53,401 nucleotides of DNA, taken from positions 1 through 53,401 of the forward strand of contig CAIUWR010000033.1 in the NCBI GenBank assembly GCA_903902915.1, given 5' to 3'. Below the pieces are notes generated by a model. The model was given only the letters and a program-made list of their open reading frames with translations, was not told where the DNA came from and made no database searches. A program made the position numbers and the translations under genes. How positions within the stretch are numbered: the first letter of the stretch is position 1; the number at the start of each line of letters is the position of its first letter. The stretch comes from an uncultured Hyphomicrobiales bacterium. GTDB taxonomy: Bacteria > Pseudomonadota > Alphaproteobacteria > Rhizobiales > Beijerinckiaceae. Below are positions 25,984 through 36,685 of this stretch, in pieces.

Positions 25984-27438
25984 ATGTCGCTGCGTATTCT
26001 GGTTATCGAAGGTGATCCTGCACTACGAGACGCCATATGGCGACTCTTGGGCGAGCAGGGACATCAGGTTGAATTGGCCGCAAACGGCGCGCAGGCGGTT
26101 GGAGGGTCGCTCAGGTCCCGGTTTGACGCCGTCATCATGGATTTGAGCCTTGCCGATATCGGGGGCGACGTTCTTGGCCGATTGATGGAAGCGGATCGGG
26201 CGCGCGGGCAAGCGTCCTCGCCCGCGCTGATCGGCTTGGTCGAGCATCGCCATTCGCTTGCGGTGAGCAAAGTGTGCGGAGGCCTTTTCAAAGGCATTCT
26301 CTCAAAACCCCTTCAGTCTGGTGCGATGCTCGATGCGATAGCGGGCGTCAGCCGTCGGCCTGACGAGGTGCGCGCGGCGCGACCGCCAAAGAGCCAGGCG
26401 AACAATCACACTGACCCGTCCCATGCCGCGCGCGATCTGTCGGCAGCGCATTGGCGACGCTGCGGCTTGCAAGCGCGCCCCAGAGTCGTCGTTTGCCCGA
26501 GGCCGACGCCGGATCAAGAAAAAGCATTGAAATTATGCTTCGACATGGTCGCCCCGCAGGACGCTGATCTTGTCATTTTGCTGGAACGTCATGGAATGGC
26601 CGAGGCCAAACGGCTTCCGCCAGCCGCCGACAATGGTCCGCGCCCCATCATCGCCTTAAGTTCGGATCATGCCGATATTTGTGCAGCGGTTTTTGAAATC
26701 ACGTCAGAAACGTCGTGGCGCAAAGTCGCGTCGTTGGTCCGCCGGGACTGGACGCCACCTGGTCTGCTCTCTCCAGAGGAAATCGCATCGGATGACGCAG
26801 ATATGGCCATGCCAACAACCTGTCAGAACGATGGGGATGATTTGTCTTTCCCCACGAGGGAGCGATGTTTTGCTGAAGCGAAGGGTACGCTGGCGCTCGA
26901 TCAGACAGGTGGAGAAATAATCCCCTTGGCGAGCGTGGGCGGCGGTGCCAACGGCTCGGGCCACTGGACCAGACGGATGAGGACCACTGCGCCAATTGGT
27001 GATGGTGAGGCGGTTCACAAGTGGAACGGTGATGATGACTTACGCGCTGGCGCTCATGTGCTTTTGCTGGAAGGAGCGGAAAATGGCGGCCTCGGCCTAA
27101 CGCTGGCTTTGGCGAAAGCCGGGCATCTTGTCTGCCGCGTTCAGGATCCGCATGGCTCGTTGCTCGCAACAGGCAAGACGCTGTTCGATGTTGCCGTAAT
27201 CGCAATGTCCGAACGCCACTGCGACCTGCCTGATTTGGTGCGGTCCTTGCGGGGCGCTCAGCACAGCTTGCCTATCATCCTTGTTGGCTCCGACCTCAGC
27301 GGCAAGGAGCGGCATGACCTTGCGCGGTTGGGGGGGATCTCGTTTCTTGCAACGGTGCGCGCGCAAGAAAACTTAGTTCAATCGGTGTCCGCCGCTATTG
27401 CAGGCGGCGCGCAAGCGCGCGCATCGGCGGGGCGTTAA
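25984..27438 (+). CDS. protein with one receiver and two degenerate receiver-like domains
   Basis: 484 aa, no signal peptide, so cytosolic. Residues 1-122 form a response-regulator receiver: Glu9/Asp11 acidic pair, phospho-acceptor Asp53 in VIMDLS, Lys108 in LSKPL. The usual Thr/Ser switch position is replaced (GLVEHRH). About 166-255 and 357-475 look like two further receiver folds (RPRVVVCP...DADLVILLE...RPIIALS, and AHVLLLEG...DVAVIAMS...LPIILVGS...SFLATVRA), both without a phospho-Asp and the Lys. No DNA-binding, GGDEF or EAL output is seen. It follows the TPR gene by 86 bp with a good ribosome site (AGGAAAGAG). A role as a signalling adaptor for cellulose synthesis is inferred from position only. 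The reading starts at ATG 25984, where the receiver begins. Confidence 0.75.
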   Translation: MSLRILVIEGDPALRDAIWRLLGEQGHQVELAANGAQAVGGSLRSRFDAVIMDLSLADIGGDVLGRLMEADRARGQASSPALIGLVEHRHSLAVSKVCGGLFKGILSKPLQSGAMLDAIAGVSRRPDEVRAARPPKSQANNHTDPSHAARDLSAAHWRRCGLQARPRVVVCPRPTPDQEKALKLCFDMVAPQDADLVILLERHGMAEAKRLPPAADNGPRPIIALSSDHADICAAVFEITSETSWRKVASLVRRDWTPPGLLSPEEIASDDADMAMPTTCQNDGDDLSFPTRERCFAEAKGTLALDQTGGEIIPLASVGGGANGSGHWTRRMRTTAPIGDGEAVHKWNGDDDLRAGAHVLLLEGAENGGLGLTLALAKAGHLVCRVQDPHGSLLATGKTLFDVAVIAMSERHCDLPDLVRSLRGAQHSLPIILVGSDLSGKERHDLARLGGISFLATVRAQENLVQSVSAAIAGGAQARASAGR

Positions 27439-27550
27439 GCCATGCTGATCGCCTCAGTGTCGCGTTCGCGACAATATCTTCGCGTGATCAGATTAAAGAG
27501 CGTCGAACAGCATCTTTTCGATGTCTTTGCATGACCCTGAAAGCTCCGGC

Positions 27551-27593
27551 CCTGTTCAATTGGGCATTTTTAATGCCACCTCCATTGAACAGG
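27551..27593. repeat. nested inverted repeat
   Basis: The outer arms CCTGTTCAAT (27551-27560) and ATTGAACAGG (27584-27593) are perfectly complementary. Inside them GGCAT (27563-27567) and ATGCC (27573-27577) form a second stem. It lies 113 bp after the receiver-like gene and before the integrase relic. No T-run follows. It could be a transcription end, a recombination site or part of an old mobile element. Confidence 0.55.
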
Positions 27594-27668
27594 TCGAGCG
27601 ACTTGATGGGGCAGCCAAGAGCTGGCAGGCGTGGTGGGCGACGCCAGAGGATACCGGAGAAGATTGCA

Positions 27669-28250
27669 TAAGGCGAAGAGGAACACCCGTCTGACCAAGG
27701 GATTACGCGAGCGGGCCGGCGCCTGACTGAGAGTGGTTAGTCCAGCTTGATCAATTCGGCGGTCTCTGGGGCGTCCGTTCCCCGGCTTGTCGATGGCGGC
27801 GACTGGGTTGACCAGACGTCCCTTCGCCCATTCTCTGCGCGCAACCGCCTAGCAATGCCGCAGGATTGTCAGCTCGCGCCTCATCGTGGAGGCCGAGACG
27901 GTCTTCAGGCGCTCGTCCCTGTAGGCGGCGATCAACGACGGCTTGAGGCGGTTGAGGGGAACGTCAGCCATGGGGTTGCGGAGCATCATGGCGAGCCTTG
28001 CGGCTTGCGGCCCCGCGCCTTGCTTCTTGGGGGTCACCTCGGCCCTGTAGCGGCTCAGGAGGTCGCCAAGGGTCTTGATATGGAGGCTGCGCTGGACGAG
28101 GACGACCTCGCCTCTGTCTAGCTCGACCTCCTTCTGTCGTCCCCACGCGTCGGCGTCTGTCTTGAGGGCGAAGAACCTTATCAGGAGCGGGCAGCGCTGC
28201 CTGCGCACCTTAACTTGCCAGCGAGCGCCTCATTTGTGGATGGTAGCCAT
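27669..28250 (-). pseudogene. decayed tyrosine-type site-specific integrase
   Basis: Reading leftward from ATG 28250 gives MATIHK*GARWQVKVRRQRC, then FALKTDADAWGRQKEVELDRGE, TLGDLLSRYRAEVTPKKQG and STMRRELTILRHC*AVARRE, ending about RNPLVRRVFLFAL at 27669. This is the N-terminal arm and SAM-like core-binding domain of a phage/island integrase of the kind that starts MATIRKRG. Two in-frame nonsense codons interrupt it: TGA at 28232-28230, where Arg is usual, and TAG at 27851-27849. The catalytic domain (R...HxxR...Y) is absent beyond 27669. It lies 78 bp from the 3' end of the tRNA-Arg gene, the normal place for such an integrase, so it is a relic of a tRNA-targeting element. Only 28208-27849 remains as an open frame. 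Confidence 0.82.
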
Positions 28251-28327
28251 ATGGTTTCGCCTGTGACCAGAGTGTGAAAATCTGTCGGTCAGGCTATTGA
28301 GGAGACCAGCTAAACTCTTGTAAACGC

Positions 28328-28404
28328 TGGCGCACCCGACACGATTCGAACGTGTGACCTTTGCCTTCGGAGGGCAACGCTCTATCCAGCTGAGCTACGG
28401 GTGC
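28328..28404 (-). tRNA. tRNA-Arg (anticodon CCG)
   Basis: On the minus strand a 77-nt cloverleaf begins GCACCCGTAGCTCAGCTGG. The acceptor stem GCACCCG/CGGGTGC is perfect, the anticodon stem TTGCC/GGCAA encloses loop CTCCGAA (anticodon CCG, codon CGG), the T loop is TTCGAAT, and the CCA end is encoded. The integrase relic lies just past its 3' end, consistent with use as an integration site. Confidence 0.96.
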
Positions 28405-28496
28405 AGGCCGTTTCCGGTCCAGATTGCCGACGCGCGGCGATCCTGAGAGCCTTGTAGCTGATCCTTGGGGCTTGGGCAATGCGCCTTGCGGGTGGT

Positions 28497-29948
28497 TTAC
28501 AGCTGGCCGCTGCCGCGCGCACGCAAGGGGCGTTCCTCCATGGCGGTCAGCACGCAGGCGGAGAGCAGGAGGCCGAGCGCGGCCGCCAGGAAGATCCAGC
28601 GGAAATGGGCCACATAGTCAGGTCCGTAGGCGGTTGCGGCGGCCATGCCGTCGCCTGCGCCCGCGCCTATGACCAGGGTGCCGAAGACAGCCACGCCCGT
28701 GGCGGCGCCAAGATTGCGCAGGAAGGTGATCAGCGAAGTCGCGGTCCCCATATCGTGCCTTGGCACGGCGTTCTGCACCGAGATCGTGGTCACGGGAAAC
28801 ACGCCGCCGACGCCGATCGACACAAGCGTGAACAGGATCTCCACCGTCAGCAGGGACATCCCCTCGGGGTTGAAGAAGAGCGGCAGGAGGCCAAGCCCGC
28901 CGCCAATCAGCCCGATGATCGGCGCGATCTTGTAGCGGGGCATGCGCGACATGATCCGGCCGCAGGCGAGCGCCCCAAAGGTCGTTCCGGTCATCAGGGG
29001 CAGCAGCGCCAGGCCTGACTGGGTGGCGCTCAGGCCCATCACGGTCTCGAAATAGATCGGCACATAGATCGAGAGGCCGACGAAGACGCCCATGCATAGG
29101 CCAACAGCGCCGCCCCCCGTCAGCACCACTTGGTTCGACAACAGGCGCAGGGGGATCAGCGGCTCGGCCGCCGTGCGTAGCCGCAAGGTCAGCAGGGCGA
29201 TGACGAGGATGGCGGCGGCCAGGACGCCCAGCACCGGCGCCGAGGTCCACGGATAGCGCGTGCCGCCCCAGCTCAGCATGAGCTGCACCAGGACGGAGGC
29301 GGCCACCAGCAGGCCTGCGCCCGCGAAATCCAGCTTGTGCGGCCGCTCATAGCGGGGCAGGCGCTTCAATTTGGAATCGGTCATGATGAAGGCGGCGAGG
29401 CAAATGGGCAGATTGATCCAGAAGATCAGCGACCAGTGCCATTTGTCGGCCAGATATCCACCCAGCGCCGGACCGAGCAGGCTCGATGTGGTCCACATCA
29501 TGGAGGTGTAAACCTGATACCTGGGCCGCTCCAGCGGCGGCACGATGTCGCCGATGATGGTCATGGCGAGCGAAATCAGCCCGCCGCCGCCCACCGCTTG
29601 CAGCGCGCGGGCCAGCGCCAGGGCGATCATGCTGGGCGCGAGGGCGCAGGCGATGGAGCCGAGCGCAAACAGGCCGATGGCCCACATGAGCATGATGCGG
29701 CGGCCATGGATGTCGCTGAGCTTGCCATAGAGAGGCGTCGCGGCGGTGGAGACAAGCAGATAGGACGTCACGATCCACGGCAGATGCGCCACATCGCCCA
29801 GCTCTCGCCCGATGGTGGGCATGGCCGGGCCGATGATGGTGGTGTCGAGGGCGCCGGGAAACATGGCGACCATCAGTCCCGCCATGATGGAGGCGATCTC
29901 CGACTTGTTCAATTTGGTGGTTGGCGGTGTGAGGGAGACGTCAGCCAT
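28497..29948 (-). CDS. MFS drug/solute exporter, DHA2 (14-TMS) type
   Basis: 483 aa inner-membrane antiporter. The N-terminal half carries GALDTTIIGPAMPTIGREL (motif D1-like), YLLVSTAATPLYGKLSDIHGRR (motif A) and the R-ALQAVGGGG segment; around 14 hydrophobic segments follow, which is the DHA2/EmrB pattern for proton-driven efflux. Substrates are unknown. No membrane-fusion partner (EmrA) is adjacent. It lies 77 bp downstream of recQ on the same strand. The region between its stop and the tRNA gene is about 90 bp. Confidence 0.92.
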   Translation of the reverse strand: MADVSLTPPTTKLNKSEIASIMAGLMVAMFPGALDTTIIGPAMPTIGRELGDVAHLPWIVTSYLLVSTAATPLYGKLSDIHGRRIMLMWAIGLFALGSIACALAPSMIALALARALQAVGGGGLISLAMTIIGDIVPPLERPRYQVYTSMMWTTSSLLGPALGGYLADKWHWSLIFWINLPICLAAFIMTDSKLKRLPRYERPHKLDFAGAGLLVAASVLVQLMLSWGGTRYPWTSAPVLGVLAAAILVIALLTLRLRTAAEPLIPLRLLSNQVVLTGGGAVGLCMGVFVGLSIYVPIYFETVMGLSATQSGLALLPLMTGTTFGALACGRIMSRMPRYKIAPIIGLIGGGLGLLPLFFNPEGMSLLTVEILFTLVSIGVGGVFPVTTISVQNAVPRHDMGTATSLITFLRNLGAATGVAVFGTLVIGAGAGDGMAAATAYGPDYVAHFRWIFLAAALGLLLSACVLTAMEERPLRARGSGQL

Positions 29949-30025
29949 GCAGTCCTCGTCAGCGCCGGTCTGGCGCGCGTGCGTTCATGAGCCGGGGCGC
30001 ATCCGGCGGCGAAGGCGTTTGCGAT

Positions 30026-31891
<1,866 letters not shown>

Positions 31892-32158
31892 GGGCGCGAT
31901 CTGCTATGAAGACTGGAGCTTGGCCAGTCTAGGCGAGATCGGGCGTCAGGTCGAATGGGGGGCTTTGCGCCCCTTGGCTGGCGAGGGAAAGCTCCCCCGC
32001 TGCTGCGACCCTTGGCCTCGCAAGCAGGCGATCCTGATTGTTGTTTGTCGGCCCGCGCTAACATATGATCGTCCCGCGCGCAGATCGGCCACCGCCAGGG
32101 GGCTTTGAGGACTGGCGCGACGTCGAGGACCTTACGGCCCCTTGGAAGGAAGTCTAAT

Positions 32159-32560
32159 ATGAACAAGATCTTGAAGATGGCCGCCATGGCCGCGAGCATG
32201 GCTTTCGTTGGCGCGGCTCCCGCCCTCGCCGAAGGCGACGCCGCAGCTGGCAAGGCTGTGTTCAACCAGTGCAAGGCCTGCCATCAGGTCGGTCCCGAGG
32301 CCAAGAGCGGCGTCGGCCCGGTGCTGAACGGCATCGTGGGTCGCAAGGCGGGCGAGTATCCTGGCTATAACTATTCCGACGCCAACAAGGGTTCCGGCAT
32401 CACCTGGGATGAGGCGACCCTCAAGGAATATCTGACCGACCCCAAGGCCAAGGTGCCCGGCACCAAGATGATCTTCCCGGGCATCAAGCGCGAGAACCAG
32501 CTCGACAACCTGATCGCCTTTCTGAAGCTGATCAAGGCTGACGGCACCGGCATCGAGTGA
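32159..32560 (+). CDS. periplasmic class I c-type cytochrome (c2-like)
   Basis: 133 aa including a signal peptide (cleavage after PALAEG or AALA-type site). One haem c site, CKACH, follows VFNQ, and the distal Met ligand is in GTKMIFPG. It is a small soluble electron carrier of the cytochrome c2/c550 group, moving electrons in the periplasm between complexes. ATG 32159 has a strong GGAAGGA site 8 nt upstream; the frame is open from 32105 without an alternative that fits. The pterin dehydratase gene follows after 53 bp. Confidence 0.93.
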   Translation: MNKILKMAAMAASMAFVGAAPALAEGDAAAGKAVFNQCKACHQVGPEAKSGVGPVLNGIVGRKAGEYPGYNYSDANKGSGITWDEATLKEYLTDPKAKVPGTKMIFPGIKRENQLDNLIAFLKLIKADGTGIE

Positions 32561-32613
32561 TCCACACTGCTACGGATGCGCCGGTCCTCCGGCGCATCTG
32601 TCCGGAGACAAAG

Positions 32614-32991
32614 ATGAGCGGCGCATCCCCCTTGCACGTTTACGATGCGGCCGCCATCGCCGAGCGGCTCACCGGGCCGTTGCGCCATTGGCGTCATCAG
32701 GACAGCCGCCTTGTGCGCATCTATCGCACCGGCGGGTGGAAGGGGACGCTGATGGTGGTCAACGCCGTTGGCCACCTGGCGGAAGCCGCCTGGCACCACC
32801 CCGAAATCCGCGCGACCTATTCCGCCCTCGAAGTGCGCCTCGACACCCACGAGGCGGGCGGCGTCACAGACCGCGACTTCGAACTTGCGCAGCGCATCGA
32901 GGATTTCGTTTGCTGGCGCCCGGCTGCTGGCGGCGCGCTTGAGGGCACGCCCAATGAGGCGGCCCATTTGTATGTACGCTACGACGACTGA
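32614..32991 (+). CDS. 4a-hydroxytetrahydrobiopterin dehydratase (pterin-4a-carbinolamine dehydratase)
   Basis: 125 aa, PCD/DCoH fold. The active-site segment is GHLAEAAWHHPEI, with the His-His-Pro that binds the pterin, and LDTHEAGGVTDRDFELAQRIE is the family C-terminal half. The enzyme recycles the oxidised pterin of aromatic amino-acid hydroxylases; no hydroxylase is nearby. The ATG at 32614 has GGAGA 6 nt before it; the frame is open back to 32557, overlapping the cytochrome stop. It converges with livF, whose stop is 18 bp away. Confidence 0.92.
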   Translation: MSGASPLHVYDAAAIAERLTGPLRHWRHQDSRLVRIYRTGGWKGTLMVVNAVGHLAEAAWHHPEIRATYSALEVRLDTHEAGGVTDRDFELAQRIEDFVCWRPAAGGALEGTPNEAAHLYVRYDD

Positions 32992-33009
32992 CGCGCCTGT
33001 GAATGCGCC

Positions 33010-33732
33010 TCAATGCGCCACGCCCAGATAGGCGTCGCGCACGGCGGAGTCGTTGCGCAGTTGCTCGGCGGGCCCATGGACCGAGATGCGGCCATTTTCC
33101 ATCACATAGCCGTAATCGGCCACTCCCAGCGCGGCGGCGGCGAATTGCTCGACCAGCAGCATGGTCATGCGCTGCTCTTTCAGTCGGGCCACCGTGGCGA
33201 AGACCTCTTCCACCAGTTTGGGCGACAGGCCCATGGAGGGCTCGTCGAGCAGCAGAACCTCGGGGTTGAGCATGAGGGCGCGCGCCATGGCCAGCATTTG
33301 CTGCTCGCCGCCCGACAGCGTGCCTGCGAGCTGGGTGCGGCGCTCCCTGAGACGGGGGAACAATTCGAACATGCGGTCGAGGTCCGCCGAAGTGTCGCCC
33401 TTGGGACGCATGCCCGTGAAGCGCGTGAAGGCGCCCAGAAGCAGATTGTCGGTCACCGGCAAGGTGGGGAACACGCGCCGACCTTCGGGCGAATGGGCCA
33501 TGCCGCGCCGGGTGATCTCATAGGCGGGCAGGCCTTCGATGTTCCGCCCCCCAAGATGAATGGTGCCCGACTGCGGCTGGATCATGCCTGAGAGGGCGCG
33601 CAGGGTCGTGGTCTTGCCCGCGCCATTGGAGCCGATGAGCGTGACGAGCCGCCCCTGCGGCACTTGCAGGCTGATTCCGTGCAGCACCTGCACCTTGCCG
33701 TAACCTGCGACCAGATTTTCGATCGTGAGCAT
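33010..33732 (-). CDS. livF: branched-chain amino-acid-type ABC transporter ATPase LivF
   Basis: 240 aa. Walker A GSNGAGKTTTLR, signature LSGGEQQMLAMARAL, Walker B VLLLDEPSMGLSP and the H-loop VEQ are clear. It is the second ATPase of a HAAT-family importer encoded by livK-livH-livMG-livF, all on this strand. ATG 33732 has GAGGAG 7 nt upstream; an ATG at 33786 lies inside the livMG gene and is less likely. The importer type handles branched-chain amino acids, amides or urea; the cargo here is not determinable. Confidence 0.94.
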   Translation of the reverse strand: MLTIENLVAGYGKVQVLHGISLQVPQGRLVTLIGSNGAGKTTTLRALSGMIQPQSGTIHLGGRNIEGLPAYEITRRGMAHSPEGRRVFPTLPVTDNLLLGAFTRFTGMRPKGDTSADLDRMFELFPRLRERRTQLAGTLSGGEQQMLAMARALMLNPEVLLLDEPSMGLSPKLVEEVFATVARLKEQRMTMLLVEQFAAAALGVADYGYVMENGRISVHGPAEQLRNDSAVRDAYLGVAH

Positions 33733-33742
33733 GGCGGTCTCC

Positions 33743-35755
33743 TCAAGCGGCTGCTGCTGCGGCGGCGCCGCCGAGATAGGCTTCAATCACCCTTGGATTG
33801 GCCTGCACCTCCGCCGGTTCGCCCTCGGCGATTTTCTGTCCGAAATCGAGCACGCTGACCGTGTCGCAGACAGACATGACCACGTCCATGTGATGTTCGA
33901 TCAGGATCACCGTGATGCCCTGGTCGCGAATCTTGCGGATGATCCGCACCAGATCCTTGATGTCGGGCGCGGTGAGGCCGGCGGCCGGCTCATCCAGCAG
34001 CAGCAGCTGGGGATCGAGCGCCAGCGCGCGGGCGATTTCCAGAAGGCGCTGTTTGCCATAGGGCAGATTGCGGGCTTCCTCATTGGCGAGGCCCTCAAGG
34101 CCAATGAACGTCAGCAGGCTCGCCGCGCGTTTGCGCGCCGCCTCCTCCTCGCGCCGCGCGCGGGGCATGGCCGCAGCCACATCGAAGAACGTCGCGCCAT
34201 AGGTATGGTGCAGGCCCACCAGCACATTTTCGATCAAGGTCAGCTCGCCAAAGAGCTGCACATTCTGGAAGGTGCGCGCGACGCCCCTGGCCGCGATCTG
34301 GGGGGAGTTGAGCCCCGCGAGCGCCTGCCCGGCGAAACTGATGTCGCCGGACGTCGGGATGTAAATGCCGGTCAGCACATTCATCATGGTCGATTTGCCC
34401 GATCCATTGGGGCCGATGAGCCCGTGGATCGTCCCGCGCTTCACATCGAGATCGACGCGATCCAGCGCGCGCAAACCGCCGAACTGCATGACGGCCTGAC
34501 GCACCTCCAACAGGGCGTCGCGTCCATCCCCCGCGCTTGCGAGGGTGAGCGCTTCATCCGCTTCGCCCTGCGCCTTGATCACCGCATGGCTGCGCACCCA
34601 ATCGGGCCGCACGGCGCCGACAAGTTTCTTCAGGAAGCCGACGATCCCGTCGGGCAGATAGTAGACCACGAAAAGGATCATCAGGCCGAAGACCGTCAGC
34701 TTGAAGTCGGTGATGCGCTGGAGCAGCAGGGAGAAGCCATAGAAAGCCAGGCACAGGACGACGGGAACAATCGTTTGTCTGCGCTGCTCGGGCCTGCGCC
34801 AGTACGTCCAGGCGCCCGCAGCCACCGCCACCACGGCGATCATCAGGGCGATGTCCCGGAACAGCTCGATGTCCGAGAGGAGATTCGGCAGATAGACCAC
34901 GATGGCCGCGCCAATGATGGGCCCCAGCCGCGATTTGCGCCCGCCCATCGTCACCGCCAGCAGGAAGGTGATGGAGAGTTCGAAGTTGAAATTGTTGGGC
35001 GCGATATATTGCTCCGAATAGGCGAAGAGCACGCCCGCCAGCCCCGCGAAAGCCGCGCTGGTGACGAAGGCGATGACCTTGTGGCGATAGACGCTGACGC
35101 CCATGCAATCGGAGGCGATGGGACTGTCGCGCAGAGCCTCGAAGGCGCGTCCCAGGTGGGAGGCCAGAACGCGGTTGATGATGACGACCGTCAGCAGCAG
35201 GAAGAAGGCGGTCACGTAGAAAAACTGCACTTCGCGCATGCGCTTGATATTCATGTCGAAGATGGGAAACGTATCGCCCCAGTCGCGCCAGTCGAAAAAA
35301 TTCGGCGTCGAAAGCGTGACGCCCAGAGGGCCGTTCGTCAGATTGAAATGATCCAGCCACGGGCCGAGGTCCGTCATCTCGTTGATGAGGATCTGCACGA
35401 TGGTGCCGAAGGCGAGGGTCACCATGGCCAGATAGGGGCCTGTGACCCGCAGCGCCGGCAACGCCAGCACGAGGCCAAACAGGGCCGCCACCATGGGCCC
35501 CAGCATCAGCGAGGGCCAGAATCCGAGCTTCAGATGGATGAACAAGGCGCCCGCCGTATAGGCGCCGATGCCAAATAGCGCCGCATGGCCGATGGAGACC
35601 TCGCCGGTGTAGCCAAACACGATGTCGAGGCCCAGCGTCACAATCGAGAAGATCGCGATGGTGACCAGCAGATGCAGGTAATAGGGGCTCGTCACCGCAA
35701 AGGGGCACACGAGGATCGCAGCTATGGCGATAAGAGGAAAAATGCCCTTGCGCAT
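33743..35755 (-). CDS. fused permease-ATPase LivM-LivG of a HAAT-family importer
   Basis: 670 aa joining two usual subunits. Residues 1 to about 340 are the LivM permease (about ten helices, with VFGYTGEVSIGHAALFGIGAY), and about 400-665 are the LivG ATPase: Walker A GPNGSGKST, signature LPYGKQRLLEIARAL, Walker B LLLLDEPAAGLT and the H-loop IEHHMD. The join, around residues 340-400, contains an extra pair of hydrophobic segments and a charged linker (AVIKAQGEADEALTLA). The C-terminus ends in an Ala run. The start ATG 35755 is 1 nt past the livH stop. Permease-ATPase fusions of this kind are known in alphaproteobacteria. Confidence 0.94.
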   Translation of the reverse strand: MRKGIFPLIAIAAILVCPFAVTSPYYLHLLVTIAIFSIVTLGLDIVFGYTGEVSIGHAALFGIGAYTAGALFIHLKLGFWPSLMLGPMVAALFGLVLALPALRVTGPYLAMVTLAFGTIVQILINEMTDLGPWLDHFNLTNGPLGVTLSTPNFFDWRDWGDTFPIFDMNIKRMREVQFFYVTAFFLLLTVVIINRVLASHLGRAFEALRDSPIASDCMGVSVYRHKVIAFVTSAAFAGLAGVLFAYSEQYIAPNNFNFELSITFLLAVTMGGRKSRLGPIIGAAIVVYLPNLLSDIELFRDIALMIAVVAVAAGAWTYWRRPEQRRQTIVPVVLCLAFYGFSLLLQRITDFKLTVFGLMILFVVYYLPDGIVGFLKKLVGAVRPDWVRSHAVIKAQGEADEALTLASAGDGRDALLEVRQAVMQFGGLRALDRVDLDVKRGTIHGLIGPNGSGKSTMMNVLTGIYIPTSGDISFAGQALAGLNSPQIAARGVARTFQNVQLFGELTLIENVLVGLHHTYGATFFDVAAAMPRARREEEAARKRAASLLTFIGLEGLANEEARNLPYGKQRLLEIARALALDPQLLLLDEPAAGLTAPDIKDLVRIIRKIRDQGITVILIEHHMDVVMSVCDTVSVLDFGQKIAEGEPAEVQANPRVIEAYLGGAAAAAAA

Positions 35756-35756
35756 G

Positions 35757-36656
35757 TCAGACCTTCTTGATCGCGGCCGAGCCGAAGAGGCCGGAGGGTT
35801 TGAACGTGAGGACGAGCAGCAGCAGCACAAGGCCCGGCACATCTTTGTAGCCGGTGGAGATGTAATAGCCGGTCAGATTCTCGGTGATCCCCAGAATGAG
35901 CCCGCCCACCACAACGCCGACGCCGGACGACAAGCCGCCGATGATGGCGACCGCGAAAGCCTTGAGCCCGAGCACAGCGCCCATGGTTGCGCCGGTGAGG
36001 GTGACGGGCGCCACGAGCACGCCCGCGAAGGCTGCGGCCATGGAGGAGAGCGCATAGGAGAAGGTGATGACGAGGCGCGTGTTGATGCCCATCAGGCCCG
36101 CCGCGTCCCGGTCATTGGCCGTGGCCACGACCGCTTTGCCATAGATCGAGCGACGGTTGAAAATTTCCACCGCGATCATCAGCGCCAATGCTCCCAGCAC
36201 GATGCAGATCTCCATCGGCTGAATGCGCACCCCAGCGAAGCTCAGCGCCGCTTCCGGCAGGGGCGAGGGAAACCGCAGGGCGTCGCGGCCCCAGATGTTT
36301 TCCGCGAGATTCTTGAAGATGATGCCCAGCGCGATGGTGGCCATGATCCAGCCGGCTTCCGATTTGGTGCGGATGGCCTGGCGCACGCCGAGAAACTCGA
36401 CCACCGCGCCCTGCATGAGGCCGAAAGCCAGCACCACGGGAAGCATCAGAAGATAGGCGGCGAATGCGCCGATCTGCTGGCCAATGAGAAAATTGATCGT
36501 GGTCAGACCCACGAGGGCGCCGAGCATCAGCGCTTCGCCCTGGCCGAAATTCAGTGTTTTGGAGGTCGCGAAGGTGAGCTGATAACCGAAGGCGATCACG
36601 CCATAGATCATGCCGACGACGACGCCGCTGACAATGAGTTGCGCGAGAATATTCAT
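35757..36656 (-). CDS. livH: ABC transporter permease LivH
   Basis: 299 aa inner-membrane permease with eight or so helices. LivH-family features are VVGMIYGVIAFGYQLTFATSKTLNFGQGE near the N-terminus and GLKAFAVAIIGGLSSGVGVVVGGLILG in the C-terminal half. It pairs with the permease half of the fused livM-livG product downstream. A strong palindrome (36686-36713) separates it from livK upstream. Confidence 0.95.
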   Translation of the reverse strand: MNILAQLIVSGVVVGMIYGVIAFGYQLTFATSKTLNFGQGEALMLGALVGLTTINFLIGQQIGAFAAYLLMLPVVLAFGLMQGAVVEFLGVRQAIRTKSEAGWIMATIALGIIFKNLAENIWGRDALRFPSPLPEAALSFAGVRIQPMEICIVLGALALMIAVEIFNRRSIYGKAVVATANDRDAAGLMGINTRLVITFSYALSSMAAAFAGVLVAPVTLTGATMGAVLGLKAFAVAIIGGLSSGVGVVVGGLILGITENLTGYYISTGYKDVPGLVLLLLVLTFKPSGLFGSAAIKKV

Positions 36657-36685
36657 CGGGCGCTTTCCATATGTTCAAAAGGTGA

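Noticed and set aside
33725-35578. 617-aa open frame opposite the LivM-LivG gene
   Set aside because: His/Asp/Gln-rich antisense shadow with no recognisable domain; the minus strand has Walker motifs and helices.
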